A stretch of DNA of 64,000 nt from Rhytidiadelphus loreus (GCA_947034895.1 OX344762.1:18704760-18768759), one strand, 5' to 3'. Positions 1-12,406 are shown, counted from the first letter of the stretch. The notes: generated by a model from the sequence alone, not told the origin. Program-made: numbers and translations.

Positions 1-79
1 GTTTTCTCATTTGTATTCTAATTAATTATGTCTCATCATGATGGCATGCCATTTAATGCAGCAGCTGTTTGTCGTGCAG

Positions 80-3000
80 GGCTGGGGCACAAGAAAATGA
101 GACCGCTGGCTTCGCAGGACGTCTGCGAGCTCTAGTAGATGCCTTTCATGTCTCCTCTCAAGCGCCCTTCGTCGAAAACTTTGCAGCTGGTGCAGAATAC
201 TAGCCTTTGTCAGTCACCACACTGTAGACTTCTTGGTTCACAATTTAGGCCTCATTTCAGAGCATAGTGATATTTTCAATACCAGTGCAACCAAGGTTCT
301 ATGTGTGTTGCAAAGAAGCCCTTGTGAGCTGGAATCTTCAAGCACTCGTTCACTACTCAAAAAATGGCATCTTAAAGATGATTTGTATATTTCTAGTGTA
401 TTGCAGTAATGTATTTACTAATGTATTGTAGTTAAGTTTATCCTTATAATCAGTATTTTTATTTTGCGTCCTCGGATTCTTTTGCTGGTTGTTAGTACAC
501 ACCTGGATGTAAATACTCACACATCCTTCTGGCATTTGATTTAGATATTTCTTCCCTCAAACATGTGACCCATCATCATATAGTTCCACCGCCAACTGTG
601 CTGGAGCGTGTCATTAAGGACCTTTTTGAGGAGGGTAAGAGTTTTGCTGACAGATGTGCTTAGCTTTCAAATCCTTTGGAGGTCCTCATTGTAAAAATGT
701 AATTCTGATCCTTCTTTTTGAATTTTACATATAAACACCTTAGTCATTCAACTGATGCCATTCTATGGTCTATATTTTGGGGTTCAGATAGCACTGTTGT
801 CGAATTTTAACCTGAAAGTAGTTGGACTGACAGAATCGGAAGAGCAAGCTGTACAAATTAATCCTAAAGGTCTTAAAGGAGCTCCTCCAGACTCTCTAAT
901 ATCTCGGTTCTGCCTTCATGCTCTTCGATTTGGCACTTGCAATATTCGAGGTACAGAAAAATTCGCCACTCTATGGTTTATCTGCTTTTAAGATGCTTTT
1001 CGACAGCTCAGTAATGTGTATGTTTGATCAGGTACCAGTAATATGAAATTCGAAATGATAGCCTGTACAACTTCTCGTTCTCAAGAGCTATGTCTTTAAC
1101 ACTTTTGTGGGCGCATTATTGTGCAGCCATAGCTGTGCTGTGGATCGACTTTGTCCGGGAAGTGCGCTGGTGCTGGGACGAGGGTTTCCGGCTGCCTAGG
1201 GTGTCTGTTGACGGATCTCCTGATCTGGAATCATGTATTTTGCACCAAAAGTTGCAAATGGTGATTTTCTGCTTACAAGAAGCCCCTATGGAGCTCATGC
1301 CTTTGTTCATATTCTACTTGTTGGTTTGTAGTAGTTTTTTATTTCTAAAATGTACGAGGGCTTCATCAAGTTCATTATATGGTTCATAAAGAATCATCTA
1401 TCTTTGGGTGAGTGGACTCATTTCGGGAACTAATAAGAGATATGTTTCCATTACCAGCTGGCTCTTTGTATTGAGGAAAAAGCGTCACAGCGAGATGTTG
1501 CTGAAAATCTTCATGATGGTCATGCTGTTCAGGTGAAAATCTTATCCGATGCACCAGGTCGTGAACAAATTGGAAAGTGATGTAGGGCGCTCGTGCAAGA
1601 CTAATATTTTTGGCTGGTGTGACAGAATTTGACAGTAAATGGAACCAAAGGGTTAGTCACGAAGATGGAAACGATTACTGGAGACCTCGATGTTGAGAGG
1701 AAGGGTTCAGTCGGGCCGGTAGGTACGCTGATGCTATCGAGAGCAAATCGCAGCTTGCACGCCCCTCTCACTCAGGTCTAAAGCTCCTGCTACTCTTTTT
1801 GCAGTATATATGTATTTTATATGTTCTAGATTTCTATTGAATTCAAAGTTGAGAGAGACAGGCCTTGTCAAAATTTCAGTTGCTATTGCCATGCTAAAAG
1901 GTGTTCCAAAGACAAATTGAATGTCAGTTTGTGTTTAGATATCTGTATCTTCAGACCAAATTGTCGGAATCTTCAACTGACTTCTCAAAGATCTGTATAT
2001 TTTAGAAACTTCCAATTTTCACGGAGGACATGTTAGAAGAACGCGAGCAGACATTGACCACATTGCGGGACTTGGTATGTTTTAAAGTGGCCAAGTTCCT
2101 CAAGAAATCACATTCCTACTTTTGACTAAGCTCGTCTGTTAAAGTTTTGCAGACCTTCATATCGACTTTCGTATCATCAAAGTCGACAATCTGACCTGTG
2201 TCCTTTTCTAGTCATATTTTAGCTAAATGAACTGCGCTTGGTTTCAGGATGACTTGACAAGGATCCGTCATCAGCGTAACGTACTGGCTTCAGGTTAGAA
2301 CTCACATGATTGATAACGGGGTGGGGTGTGGGGTGTGGGGTGGGGAGTCAAGTTCACTGAATTTCGCTGATTTTTGTGTTCAGATTCGTTTGAGAGTTCT
2401 TCAATTCCTCTTTGCACTTTGTGTTTTTACCGGTTCATTCTTTCGAGTCTCAGATGTCTGATGATTACCTTCGTAGCAATATATGTTGATAAATGGAAAA
2501 TCCTCTTGGAAATCTTTGTGCATTGAAATGGCTCTAATCATCAATCTGTGGAATCTCCTAGATATGGCTGCATTCAAGGCAGCGAATCCAGGGGCCGTAC
2601 TGGAAGACTTTATGCAGTGGTATTCTTACGAAAAACAGATTCATCCTGGAGACTTTGGAGAGGAATATATTTCTGGATTCATTGAACAAGATCAAGCTGC
2701 AGAGAATGGGACGGCGCTCAAAACAATGTCCCGACCAGATAATGTTGAAATCTGGGAAAGTGTTGATGCTTGTGCGGCATGTGATCAGAAGCCCCTTTTT
2801 GACTATACACGTGAAGCTGAAAAGGTGAGCCTGCAGTTGAAGTCCAGTTATTGGCAACCATCCCTTTTCGAGTTAGTCCATGTGATTTCTAGTTTCAAAG
2901 CTAAGAGTAGTCTTCGAGATCGTTCAATTTGCGATCCTCCTATTGTTTCATCTCCTGTAAAGGACCCAGTTGTTCTCAAGCGAGTGCCTTTAATTTTTTG

Positions 3001-4466
3001 AAGATTATTATGATACTGATCATCAGTTGAAAGTTCCTGGTGAGTTTGTAGTGATAACGGTTTATTAGAACCAAACAGTTGAACACTTTTCCAGCCCAAT
3101 CTATGAGGTCGGTACTAACGCTGTTTGAAAAATCATGAAACCCAGGCTCTGCATTACTTGGAGAATATCCGGCCACATTTGTTGCTGGCGCAGATGCTAG
3201 CTTGTTCTTTTGCTGCAGCGGCCCATACATTGGACCGCAGTGCAGGCAACGTCAGGGTGGCAACCCTTACATGGGAGCTGGAAGAGCTCTCTGCTTCCAT
3301 GGAGTCTGTATTTCCATCTCTAGAAGATTCTGTGGGTCGTGGTAAGCCTTGTAAACAAACAGTAATAATTATCTTTTTACGTCTACGTCTGTGTGCAGTG
3401 AAAATATCTTGAATTGGACCCATGATGCACTTTTTGGTAGATCAGGGGATCTTGCTGTTAAACTTAATTAGATACACCAGAGGAGCGAAGACGGAGTCTC
3501 AGCAATGTATTTTTAAAACACCTTGTCCTGTTCTTTTTGAGACCGTGGAGTGTAGATTCACTCTTGCAATTGCATCTTCGCCCGCTCATAAATTAACTAC
3601 TAAACTTTCTGTGCAGGTACAGGCACGTCTGAGCAAGCAGCGGATTGGCAAGGAAAGCTGCTGCAGTTGTGTGCGGTTTTCCAAAGAGTAGAAGGGAATG
3701 TGATTCTTGCAGCGTCTCTGGGGAAGAAACTGAGTAACGCCCCAAGAGTGCTTGCTGCTTTAATCAATCACCATCTTGAACCGCACAAAGTTCCAGTTGC
3801 CCGCGTTCCTGTAGATAAGGGGTTGGCTTCAAATAGGTGGAAGGTTAGTAATTTCTTTTTTCAAAGTTCAAAGGTTTGTTTTGTTTTGTTTTGTTTCTAA
3901 CTGCAATTATTAGTAGAGAACCCCCCATGGAGGTATTCTAGAAAACCTAGCGGCTTTATACCCTTTAGGATGTAACGCAATTTAAGGCAGTGTCTAACGA
4001 AGCCTTGCCAATTGTGACACGGCTAGGTTTCTAGAACACCTCCAGAGGTTGGTTTCTGTACTACTGAAATTACCGCCAGCACTGCTCCCGCAGAATGTTA
4101 CACATTGTATTGTAGCGAACACACGGTGCATTTAGTGATGGTGCTATAGCATTGAACTCGCAGCTCAAAGTAATTGTGTGGTGTCGACAGGACTCGGATT
4201 CTTTAGATGAAAGGGAGGTGGTGGCGACCTTGTTTACTCCAGAGAGCACTAACGCGAGTTGGCGAACAGGGGCATCCATGGGTCATCTACTCAACGGGCA
4301 TGAACCTATTTCTCGAGAGGTGATTCTGTTCAGTCCGAGCAAATTGGAACAGACGTCAACAGACCAGGAAGAACATCAGCCCCAACAAGTGCACTCTCAT
4401 AGAATGTATGTGCATGCAACCTTAAACGAAGTACAAGTAGCTCATGTAGCAATATCCAGCGACTAG
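80..4466 (+). CDS. Rab3 GTPase-activating protein catalytic subunit (RAB3GAP1-like), 5' partial
   Basis: This is the 3' part of a gene for the catalytic subunit of Rab3GAP, which with a non-catalytic partner acts on Rab GTPases in membrane traffic and autophagy. Exons read as 80-189, 545-634, 744-950, 1127-1260, 1458-1532, 1626-1718, 2006-2074, 2248-2293, 2562-2824, 3146-3341, 3617-3843 and 4191-4466; all have GT-AG borders and keep phase, giving 594 codons plus a stop. Family signatures are LHALRFGTCNIRAIAVLW followed by DFVREVRWCWDE (exons 3-4), HQKLQM, DMAAFKAANPGAVLEDFMQW and PLFDYTREAEKALHYLENI (exons 8-10). The stretch rich in Arg/Gln that precedes the TREAEK motif in animals is replaced by AACDQKP. 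The last 92 codons (exon 12) are Ser/Thr/His-rich and I cannot align them to the family. The N-terminal half lies outside the window. The identity rests on recalled family motifs, not on a search. Confidence 0.88.
2318..2345 (+). other. G-run array, possible G-quadruplex, in a Rab3GAP intron
   Basis: Five runs of four G separated by T or TGT lie on the coding strand, about 25 bases after the exon ending at 2293. The run lengths and the 1-3 base loops match the usual intramolecular G-quadruplex pattern. It lies close to a donor site, so it could influence splicing of this 268-base intron, but nothing in the sequence shows that. Confidence 0.6.
3919..4053. mobile_element. Small foldback element (MITE-like) in the last Rab3GAP intron
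   Basis: Two arms of about 27 bases, near 3926-3951 and 4022-4048, are imperfect inverted complements. Both contain GGAGGT, TTCTAGAAA and CCTAGC. They enclose about 70 bases, so the whole unit is roughly 135 bases and could fold back on itself. It lies inside the 347-base intron before the final exon. This fits a short non-autonomous DNA transposon. No target duplication is clear, so the family is unassigned. Confidence 0.5.
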
Positions 4467-6725
4467 CGTATATCATTGTAAAGATTCTTTTTAATTTTTT
4501 GGCCGTGAGATCCGCGCTGCTTGCAGCTCATCGTGTGTCCAGATTTGCAAGACGGTTCACAATTTCCAGTTACGTTGAACTGGGTTCAGTTGCCCAACAT
4601 ATAAACCATGCCTGTTCGCAAATTATTATTGTCAGTAGTGGGTGTCTGAATGTGAGCTTTAGGTTCCAGATATAGAGATGTTCTGTTTTTCAAAGCTTGA
4701 AGACTGTGCAAAGGCAACTGCTTTGGAGACGAGGTTTTGGTCTCAGCAAGTCAGCATTGTGTGGGATCAAATTTGGAAAGAGACAGAAAAATCTTAAGTT
4801 CTGACAGGGAAAGCTTTGAATCAAAGTAACTACTTCACATGTGAAGTAGTTACTTAGTATTTAGAACCCAATACGAATTAGTTACTAGACAATCAAGGGA
4901 TATGAAGTAGTCTCATAAGCTAAAATTTAAACCAATTCTAAATGATCCTCATTGTTGAGTGTTCGACGCTTTGAATGCCACATGTAGAGATGCTCTTACA
5001 TTGCAAGATAACCACATGTAAGCGAATTTTCATAAGCAATTTAGCATTGTTCTTATTATGAAATTGCCTAATTCTTTACTGAATCTTATTGGAAGTCAAA
5101 AAATTATTCTAGGTACGAATTTTTTAAAGTGCTAAAAATAGATGTACCTAAAGCAACCCTAGGCTCTCATGCATGAATAGAGATTATAAATTTTAGGCAA
5201 GAATATGTAGGAATTGATTTTAGAAAGGGGTCACAATTAGGTCGCATTACCTCAATAGGAAGTAATGAAATCTAAATATTATAATCAAATGTGTAGAAAG
5301 TCCTTTTCTAAGTAATCCTTTTTAGTAATAATGACAATACATTGCATGAAATATGAAAACCTTGTTTTGTGTAAATACTCACTTCATTTATGCATTTTGC
5401 ATTATGCATTTTGGACTTGGAGGTGCACTTAGTTCTACTATCCGTATAACAAACCATGTGTAATAAAGTGGTTTCTAATCAACTATAATTTCAACCTAAA
5501 ATTTTGAGTATTGTTTAATAATGACTATAGGTCTCTATTACCAAAATTTTCATCTCAAATAAAATATGAAATGATATCTAGAAGAGGTTGAAAATGAACT
5601 AAAAAGGCATGTTTTTCAACTCAAATAATTTTAGAGAACACATTTAGATGACCATTGAATCAATATTCATCTCAAAATGAACTTTCAACAAAGAGTTATT
5701 TTTAGGAATTTTTTGTTCATTTTCTAAACAATTTTTTCTTATATAATATAGGGATGTGAAACTTATTTTTCAATTCTACAATGTATCTTCTTACTTCAAA
5801 AATTTCTAACTAATTATTAATAACAAATAAAAATATCAATAATTCAAAACATAAACTTTCAAAGTAGGAAAATCTATTCATATTTTATTTATTTATATTT
5901 AAAATTCAAAAAATAAATAGGGGGTCCAAAGTTTTGTTCGCATGTGGTTTCTAATGGACACTCTAAGTGACCCCCTCCCCCAAAATTTTGGACTACAACC
6001 ATTAGAAGCCCCTCATTGCTTGCTTTCCAAAATTGTGTGGCCCTACATTAGTTTCAATGGAAGAAGCAAATGGTGACAAGTATTGTGAAAATAGCTCCAT
6101 AACCCTTTTAGGAAGCTTGAAGACATATAGATATTATAATCTAATGATTTTGACCTATGATCTTCCCTTTTTCTTATCCTTGAACAAAAAACCAAGTTTT
6201 CTTTCCATTCATACATTTTGATTTCTAAGTCTTGCTCCATATCTTTTACAACAAGCAACTTTTGGATACACCTATTCTCAACACTTTGAAAAGTCATAGT
6301 TTAGTCATATGGCATCCAAAAAATGCATCAAAAAATCATCTACAATACTCCTTTGACTTCCAACAAGATCCAACAAAAAAAATTAGATAATTTAATAAGA
6401 GGAACATGCTCATTTATTTATTCGGATGCAATTAAGTGTAGTTATCTTCATGTAATGTACCAAAGTAAATGTTTTTCCCAGTAGGCATTTGTTCAAAAAA
6501 ATCTTGGGATCTTGGCTTTGCATTGAGTCTGATATCAGCGAGTCAATCGACCTTGGGCCAGACGAGAGTCACTCGGTCGTAGGTGCGGACCACAGTTCCG
6601 ACGCCGCAGCACCTTCGACCGTGACGGTCCTCGTTTTCGTTCCACTGGCCTGCTCAGATCATTGCGTTGTTCTATCGTTTTCGTCTTCTTGCTTGCTTGC
6701 GTAATCTTCAATTGTTGCCGCCCAG
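4467..6725. other. Intergenic, Rab3GAP 3' flank to CSL4 5' flank
   Basis: The first few hundred bases should hold the 3' UTR of the Rab3GAP gene. The middle (about 4800-6480) is AT-rich, with frequent stops in all frames and no recognisable product. It contains a perfect 32-base palindrome at 4824-4855. From about 6500 the GC content rises towards the CSL4 start codon, as expected for a promoter and 5' UTR. I see no clear TATA box. Confidence 0.6.
4824..4855. repeat. Perfect 32-base palindrome
   Basis: The arm AAGTAACTACTTCACA is followed directly by its exact reverse complement with no spacer, centred between 4839 and 4840. It lies about 360 bases after the Rab3GAP stop codon. It could be a remnant of a foldback element or a transcript-end hairpin. 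The sequence does not decide between these. Confidence 0.75.
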
Positions 6726-8395
6726 ATGAGCTCCCTCCAGGTGTTCACTACGCCGGGCGAGGTCCTGGGTTCCCTCACCGACTATGCACCCGGTCCTGGA
6801 ACTTACGCATGGGGCGGCAATGTGCTCTCTTCTGTTGTCGGCCTGCAACAAGTGGTTCCGTCCCCGCCTAACACATCCGATCAGGTACCAGTTCCTAAAC
6901 CTACTGAAACTTCCCAATTCGAAATCAAACACACACGCGTTCACATCCTCTGAGTTTAAGAGCTCAGGGTTTAACAATGCCGGCGGTTGTTGTATTCGTT
7001 TGAAATGGATTAGGAAGGATCACGTTTGTAGAAAGTGTGATTAAAAGATAGTAAGTAGCGGGCGAAGCAGGCCGATGTAGAATTCTAGGTCATAAACAGA
7101 GTTCAGCAATAAAATCTCTTTTAGGGTTAGGGGAGTAAGCAGTTGATTTGGAGCAATGTTGCGAGAATGGATGCTCAATTATTGGAATCAAATCCGTACA
7201 GATGTGATATAAGAACAAATTGGAAGTGTTGCATGGAACGAATACGTGTCAGGTCTATTTTGTGTTTTTGTGCGAATTAGGGTTTTAGAAATTATTGTAA
7301 TGGGAGCACATTTGGGAGAGGGCATAGTATAGCTCACAAGGATCGCAAAGTATGTGCAGAAGCCAACAATAGAAGTGCACAGAGAGAAGGAACAAGGAGC
7401 AGTACCTGGACCTGGTGCTGTGGTCACTGCGAAGGTTCGTGATTTCAATTATCCCACTTTGGAGTCTGATTTCTAGGTTGAGCTACTGTCACTGGTCTTA
7501 TGTGGAAGCAGTATCCCTACATCTTCGTTAATGATAGCATTGTTTCAGTAGGTTATTTTGGGGTTTGGGGATACGGAAAGAGTTGTTCACTTAACTTCGG
7601 CGTATGCTGCAGGTAAGAAAGGTTCAACCACGACAGGCAATTGCCGACATCTTGTGTGTAGGGACCAGGGCAGTCAAAGAAAAATTTAGAGGGCTTGTCA
7701 GGTATATTCTTCAAGCATCTTTTAGTTGCAAGGAATGTTCTGAGTATGGATGTATCATCATATTAAGAGGTCTGTGCGGGTGACTGCAATCCTGCATTTT
7801 CTGAACTACATGTTGACGTTGGTTGCAGGCAACAAGATGTGCGATCGACTGAAATAGATAAGGTGGACATGCACCTATCATTCCGACCTGGTGATATCAT
7901 AAAGGCGGAAGTAGTATCCTCCAACAATATTCTGCCCTCTTATGTGACTTTTTGGCAACAGAAATAGACATTAATTGTGTCCTATGCGTTATATGCAGTA
8001 ACTGTTTCATTGTATTTTTCCTGTAATGCACTTGATTATGTCGAGGTGTCCTTAACTGTAAACCTCCGCAGCTTTCCCTTGGAGATGCTCGAGCTTACTT
8101 TCTTTCTACGGCCAAGAATGAGTTGGGTGTCGTGTCTGCAACCAGTGATGCTGGTAAGCTTGTTAGTTCATTTTCTGCCCTCGTGTTAGATTTATTCAAA
8201 CCCAATTTTACATGGCGGTGTCTTTACCCGGCCACGTTCAAGTTTTTGTTGCCGGGAAAGATATTGACGACGAATACTGATTGAAGAATATGTCTTCTGT
8301 TTTCAGGAGCTCAGATGGTGCCGATCAGTTGGCAGGAGATGCAGTGCCCTGTGACTTTCCAAAAGGAGTTTCGCAAGGTAGCCAAGGCTGTATAA
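6726..8395 (+). CDS. CSL4: Exosome complex component CSL4 (EXOSC1)
   Basis: This encodes the S1-domain cap subunit of the RNA exosome, which helps guide RNA into the core for 3'-5' processing and decay. Exons are 6726-6884, 7360-7434, 7613-7701, 7829-7913, 8072-8153 and 8307-8395. All joins are GT-AG and in phase, giving 192 aa, close to the usual length. The N-terminal domain has TTPGEVLG (residues 8-15). The S1 region begins near PRQAIADILCVG and runs through QQDVRSTEIDKVDMHLSF and RPGDIIKAEVLSLGDARA. The C-terminal part reads FLSTAKNELGVVSATSDAGA and VPISWQEMQCPVT, both highly typical of the family. The first ATG in frame with the family start was chosen. The second exon is short and its linker (EKEQGAVPGPGAVV) is less conserved. 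No break or missing segment is seen. Confidence 0.93.
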
Positions 8396-11320
8396 TATGG
8401 TTGACGCATATGCCAGTTGAGAGCTTTCGAACATGCGTTTCCAGGCGTATTCTTAGCGGATGAGATAGACATGTCTACCCTGTACAAGTAATTTAGAACA
8501 CGACTTTCAATGAAAGCTCTAGCACTTCAAGAGCTTGGAGAAAGCTGTCACAAATCAGGTTTCAAATGACGTATTTCCATGAGAGAGACCCAACAAGTGA
8601 TTTTGCTAAAGTAGTCAGGTTGGTGTCTTTTACTCTTTAGTCATGAAAAGATTACATCTGAGACATTGTGAGAGTGCACGACCTAAACGGCACACTCAAA
8701 CCTTCGTAACTCTTATTCTATGCCTTTGATGTTTGAATTGATTAAAAATTTGAATTCATTGTAGTTTAAATAAGAGAATTGTGCTGCATTGATTATTTAA
8801 TTACAATTACTTATCGGAGGTTGAAGGAAAAAACGTAACATGGGAGATTTAACCTGTAAGTGCTTAAGAACTTTTCTAAGCTCATTGGAAATTGTTCAAA
8901 ACTAAACAAGAAGTCCAAGTTTTGATAAGCTTTAACAATCCTTTTAATATTCTAATTGTATGAATTCAAATTAGATGAATTACAGAGGAAAAGAAAATAC
9001 ATAATATCACCTATGGATTGAAAGATTATAATGTATGATTTGAAGTCTTTCAATCTTGTTACATGTGAAATCTAAAGTTGAAGTCACAAATAATAGAGGT
9101 CAAAAGGACATAACACAAATAACCATAATTGACTTGTGGTTTCTCAAAATCTATTTAAAATGAATTTCGAATGTGATTTTCCCCAAGATTTAGTGTATGT
9201 GAGGCTCATCTCTTAAAATCCTTGAAACTAAAAAATCAAGATTTGCAATGGATACCCTTGTACAAAATCTTCAATAGAAAAATCATAAACAAATCTTTTC
9301 AAAATCTAATTTTTGATGCTTCAAATAGACTTTAATGAATATTCAACTAAAATAGGAAATATCCAAAATAGTACTTTGGTAGTTTTATTTAACTTCAAAC
9401 TTTAGTTGATACCAATATATAGTACATTGGGCATTTGGGGATCAAATAAAAGATCTCTCTATGATGTCTTGTTCAATTATTTATTGTTTGCAAATCTATG
9501 GATGCATTAATTATTAATTTAAATAATGGCCAAATCATTTGAGGATTTTTACATTAACCTCTAAATGTCCAAAATCTTCTTCAAAATTGATGATTTGGAA
9601 AAAAATCATTATAAAGTACTATTTGGAAGAATATTTTGGAATTCGTTTATAAATAAAAATTTTAAATTTTAAATTTTAGATTCCATCCATATGGTTATAT
9701 TCATCAATGTTGTCACCAATATTTTTTTTTTAATTTTGAAAGGGAAAAATTAAAATTCCTTCTAAATTTGATTACAAAAAAAAATTATCATTTTTTAAGT
9801 AAAACTTGTTGGAATGGATTCTTTACATGGGGGCTTTGGAAATTTTTGTGTTCTTTAAATCTATAACCTCATTTTTGCAAATCAAGTTTTGAACTAAAGT
9901 CAATGCAATTTGGGCTTGGTCAACCACTTCACATACTTCCACATTTGTAATTTTAGAATAACATGTATTCTAGTAACGCCAAATCCAACCATTAGATAGG
10001 ACAATAACTTGATAAAGTATCTCCACAAATTAATATGACTTTCATCTAAGTAGTAATGAGGATGAAACTTGAGTTTCAATCTATTAGTCGTTCAGAAATT
10101 GGACGTCAGAGCGCTTTAGAGTTAATAGACAACACATTATCTTATGTAGTGGAAATATAAATTAAATAACAAATTCTGTATAATCCAAAGGGTCAAATTG
10201 AACATAGACATGACGTTTGCCTATTTATATTTAAAGAGTTAGTCATCAATCCTTTAGATGATTTATTTTTATAAATTCAAATTTCAATACCTATTTATTA
10301 AGAATTGTTCTTGTGGAAAAATGGAAGTATAAGGTAAACTATCTTATGATTGACAAGCAAACTACCCATGATAGGCACATAGGGAATGATCCATTACAAT
10401 CTTGCATCAACCTAACTATGACAAAAAAATTCAAATAATTAAATTTGGGCTATATTTGGACAATTCATCACAAAAAATGACTCTTTTTAAGACCTTCATG
10501 TTGAAACCATGTTCAAAAATATTGTGACCACTTTAAATGATCATTATGGATACAATTTTTGTTGGTTTGGAGGCAACCTTTTTTTATTGGCACCATAGGG
10601 CCAAATTGCACCATTTCAAATTTAGATGAAGTTGCCAATTTTGGATGAAAAAATACATGAATATTATTGAAAAGTATTTTTTGGTCCAAAGATGGATGAA
10701 TGTAGAAATATAGTGCTTCACCAAAAATTTAAATAGTCATCATTGTCAAAAAGTTAAAAAAAAATCTTTTGGAGTAGTCTAGAGACTCTTTTGGGCCTAT
10801 TGGGCAACACACTTCAAAAATTCATAAAAATGTCATACTTTGCCTCAAAAGTAAATTTTGATTAACATTCCATTTCTCACATTTGTCTTCACATTGAAAA
10901 AAGATTTTAAGAATTTCAAAATAGGGCAAACTAGTCATTCTTCTTGTCATAGGTTGGTTTATCCTATATATAGATTTCAACTACAAAAATTGAAAGTGGA
11001 CTTGATAGAATTATGGTATGTCATGGTAGTTGGTGCACATCCAAGGAGGACTTTGCAATAGATTTTTGAATATTGAAAGCATGTGATTAGAGTATTTGTA
11101 TATTACTCAATGACTTATTCATGTTCACAACCATTTAAAGATTTAAGCAAACAAAAATTTACCCAAGCATATGTGGATTTGAAATTAGACACTCTAACAT
11201 TTAATAAATTTCTATAGTTCTAAATTTTAGCCAATTTCTTATTATTCAAAATTACATGCTTGAAGTAACTACTTTTTACTCCAATTGAATAAAAAATATT
11301 AACCATTATATATATGCCAA
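8396..11320. other. AT-rich intergenic DNA, no gene seen
   Basis: After about 250 bases that may be CSL4 3' UTR, the DNA becomes strongly AT-rich and no reading frame resembles a protein. About 10440-10845 is one copy of a dispersed repeat whose partner lies in opposite orientation near 22842-23045. Blocks such as the one around 10770-10850 match closely between the copies. The rest looks like decayed repeats. Confidence 0.6.
10440..10845 (+). repeat. Dispersed repeat, copy 1 (longer)
   Basis: The flanks of this block match the reverse complement of 22842-23045. Shared words include AATATTGTGAC, CATTATGGATAC, GTTGGTTTGG, AGTCTAGAGACTCTTTTGGG and CACACTTCAAAAATTCATAA. This copy has roughly 190 extra bases (about 10572-10765) between the shared GTTGGTTTGG and AGTCTAGAGACTC blocks. 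That is either an insertion here or a deletion in the other copy. Family unknown. Confidence 0.6.
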
Positions 11321-11606
11321 GTCCCCATACAGGGTTGCTATTTTGTGAGCCTGTGAGCATGAGCTTGTGAGCCCGTGAGCATATAATTTTTCAGAGATTC
11401 CATCTAAAAATTTTGGTCAAAATTTATTATTTTTGGTAAATTTTAGTAACTATTACTATGAACCTATTACTGTGGACCTATTACTGTAGTCCCTTGAATA
11501 ACCTTGATGTGCTACTTATTAGACTTTGCTAGATTTTAAAAAGAAGAAAAATCGATTATTAATTAAGATTTGTTTGAAATCAATTGAGGTTGTTCCATTG
11601 AGATTA

Positions 11607-11678
11607 TAATCACTCTTTTCTTGCTGCTTGGGTTCCCTCGGCGCCGAGGGAACCCAAGCAGCAAGAAAAGAGTGATTA
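11607..11678. repeat. Perfect 72-base palindrome with no spacer
   Basis: Two 36-base arms meet at GGCGCC (centre between 11642 and 11643) and are exact reverse complements. The arms contain CACTCTTTTCTTGCTGCTTG and GGTTCCCTCGG. The GC content is far above that of the surrounding DNA. It lies inside the transposon at 11330-12397, about 300 bases from its left end. A perfect spacer-free palindrome of this size should be unstable, so it is either young or maintained. Confidence 0.9.
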
Positions 11679-12181
11679 ACCAAGCGACCATTTTATCAAT
11701 ATATAGAAGAATTGGACCCTTGAAGGTCCTATAAGAGGACAATGATCAACTAATCAACAATTTGGTGTAACTAAGCTCATTCCTTACAAAAATAATTCTT
11801 GTTAACCAAATCCTTTCTTCCAAAATCTTAATAAGCCCATTTACCAACACATCAAGGTAAAAGTGTAGATACCTCTCATCAGCCTTGAAAGGACCCACAC
11901 TACTACAAGATAGTAGTTCTTATCAACAATTTTTTTTCCTAAAATCTAAACAAGTTCAATAACAATGCATCAAAAGAATTTTTTTGGTATTTTTTTATTA
12001 GCCCCAAGAAGACCCACATTGCTATAGGATAGTGATCAACCAATATTCTGTACAAATTTATTTCCATCTCCATTTATCTTTCACATCAATTAATTTCATT
12101 ATTTTCAAAATGTATACTTCTAATATTTTTAACAACATTGAAAATTATAATATTCATGTGGATTCTATATAATCATGGTCA

Positions 12182-12230
12182 TAGGTCTACAATAATAGGT
12201 CTACAATAATAGGTCTATAGTAATAGGTTC
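12182..12230. repeat. Three tandem 14-base units in a transposon sub-terminal region
   Basis: AGGTCTACAATAAT occurs twice head to tail, followed by the variant AGGTCTATAGTAAT and a partial fourth unit. Inverted versions occur near the opposite end of the same element (about 11450-11490). Repeated short sub-terminal motifs are commonly transposase binding sites in hAT and CACTA elements; that role is inferred here. Confidence 0.6.
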
Positions 12231-12406
12231 TAAAATTCACTAATAATAGTAAATTTTGGCCAAATTTTTAGATGAAATTTATTAGAAATATTTTAAAGTT
12301 TTCTTGTGTTTCTACAAATTTCTAAGCTCAATGCTCACATAATCTCTACTCAATGCTTATAGGCTCTTGCTCACAGGCTCACAAAATAGCACCGCTGGTC
12401 CCCATA

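Larger units (their letters stand above)
11330..12397. mobile_element. DNA transposon (non-autonomous, TIR type) with 9-base flanking duplication
   Basis: The ends are inverted complements: the left begins CAGGGTTGCTATTTTGTGAG and the right reads out as CAGCGGTGCTATTTTGTGAG. Both continue CCTGTGAGCA, so the TIR is about 30 bases. The 9-mer GTCCCCATA flanks both sides (11321-11329 and 12398-12406). Nine bases suits Mutator-like elements; a CAGGG start and an 8-base duplication plus one chance match would suit hAT. Sub-terminal 14-base motifs (AGGTCTACAATAAT and variants) repeat at 12182-12230, and their reverse complements lie near 11450-11490. There is no coding capacity. The centre is a perfect 72-base palindrome. 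A small degenerate relative lies at 53712-53955. Confidence 0.8.
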
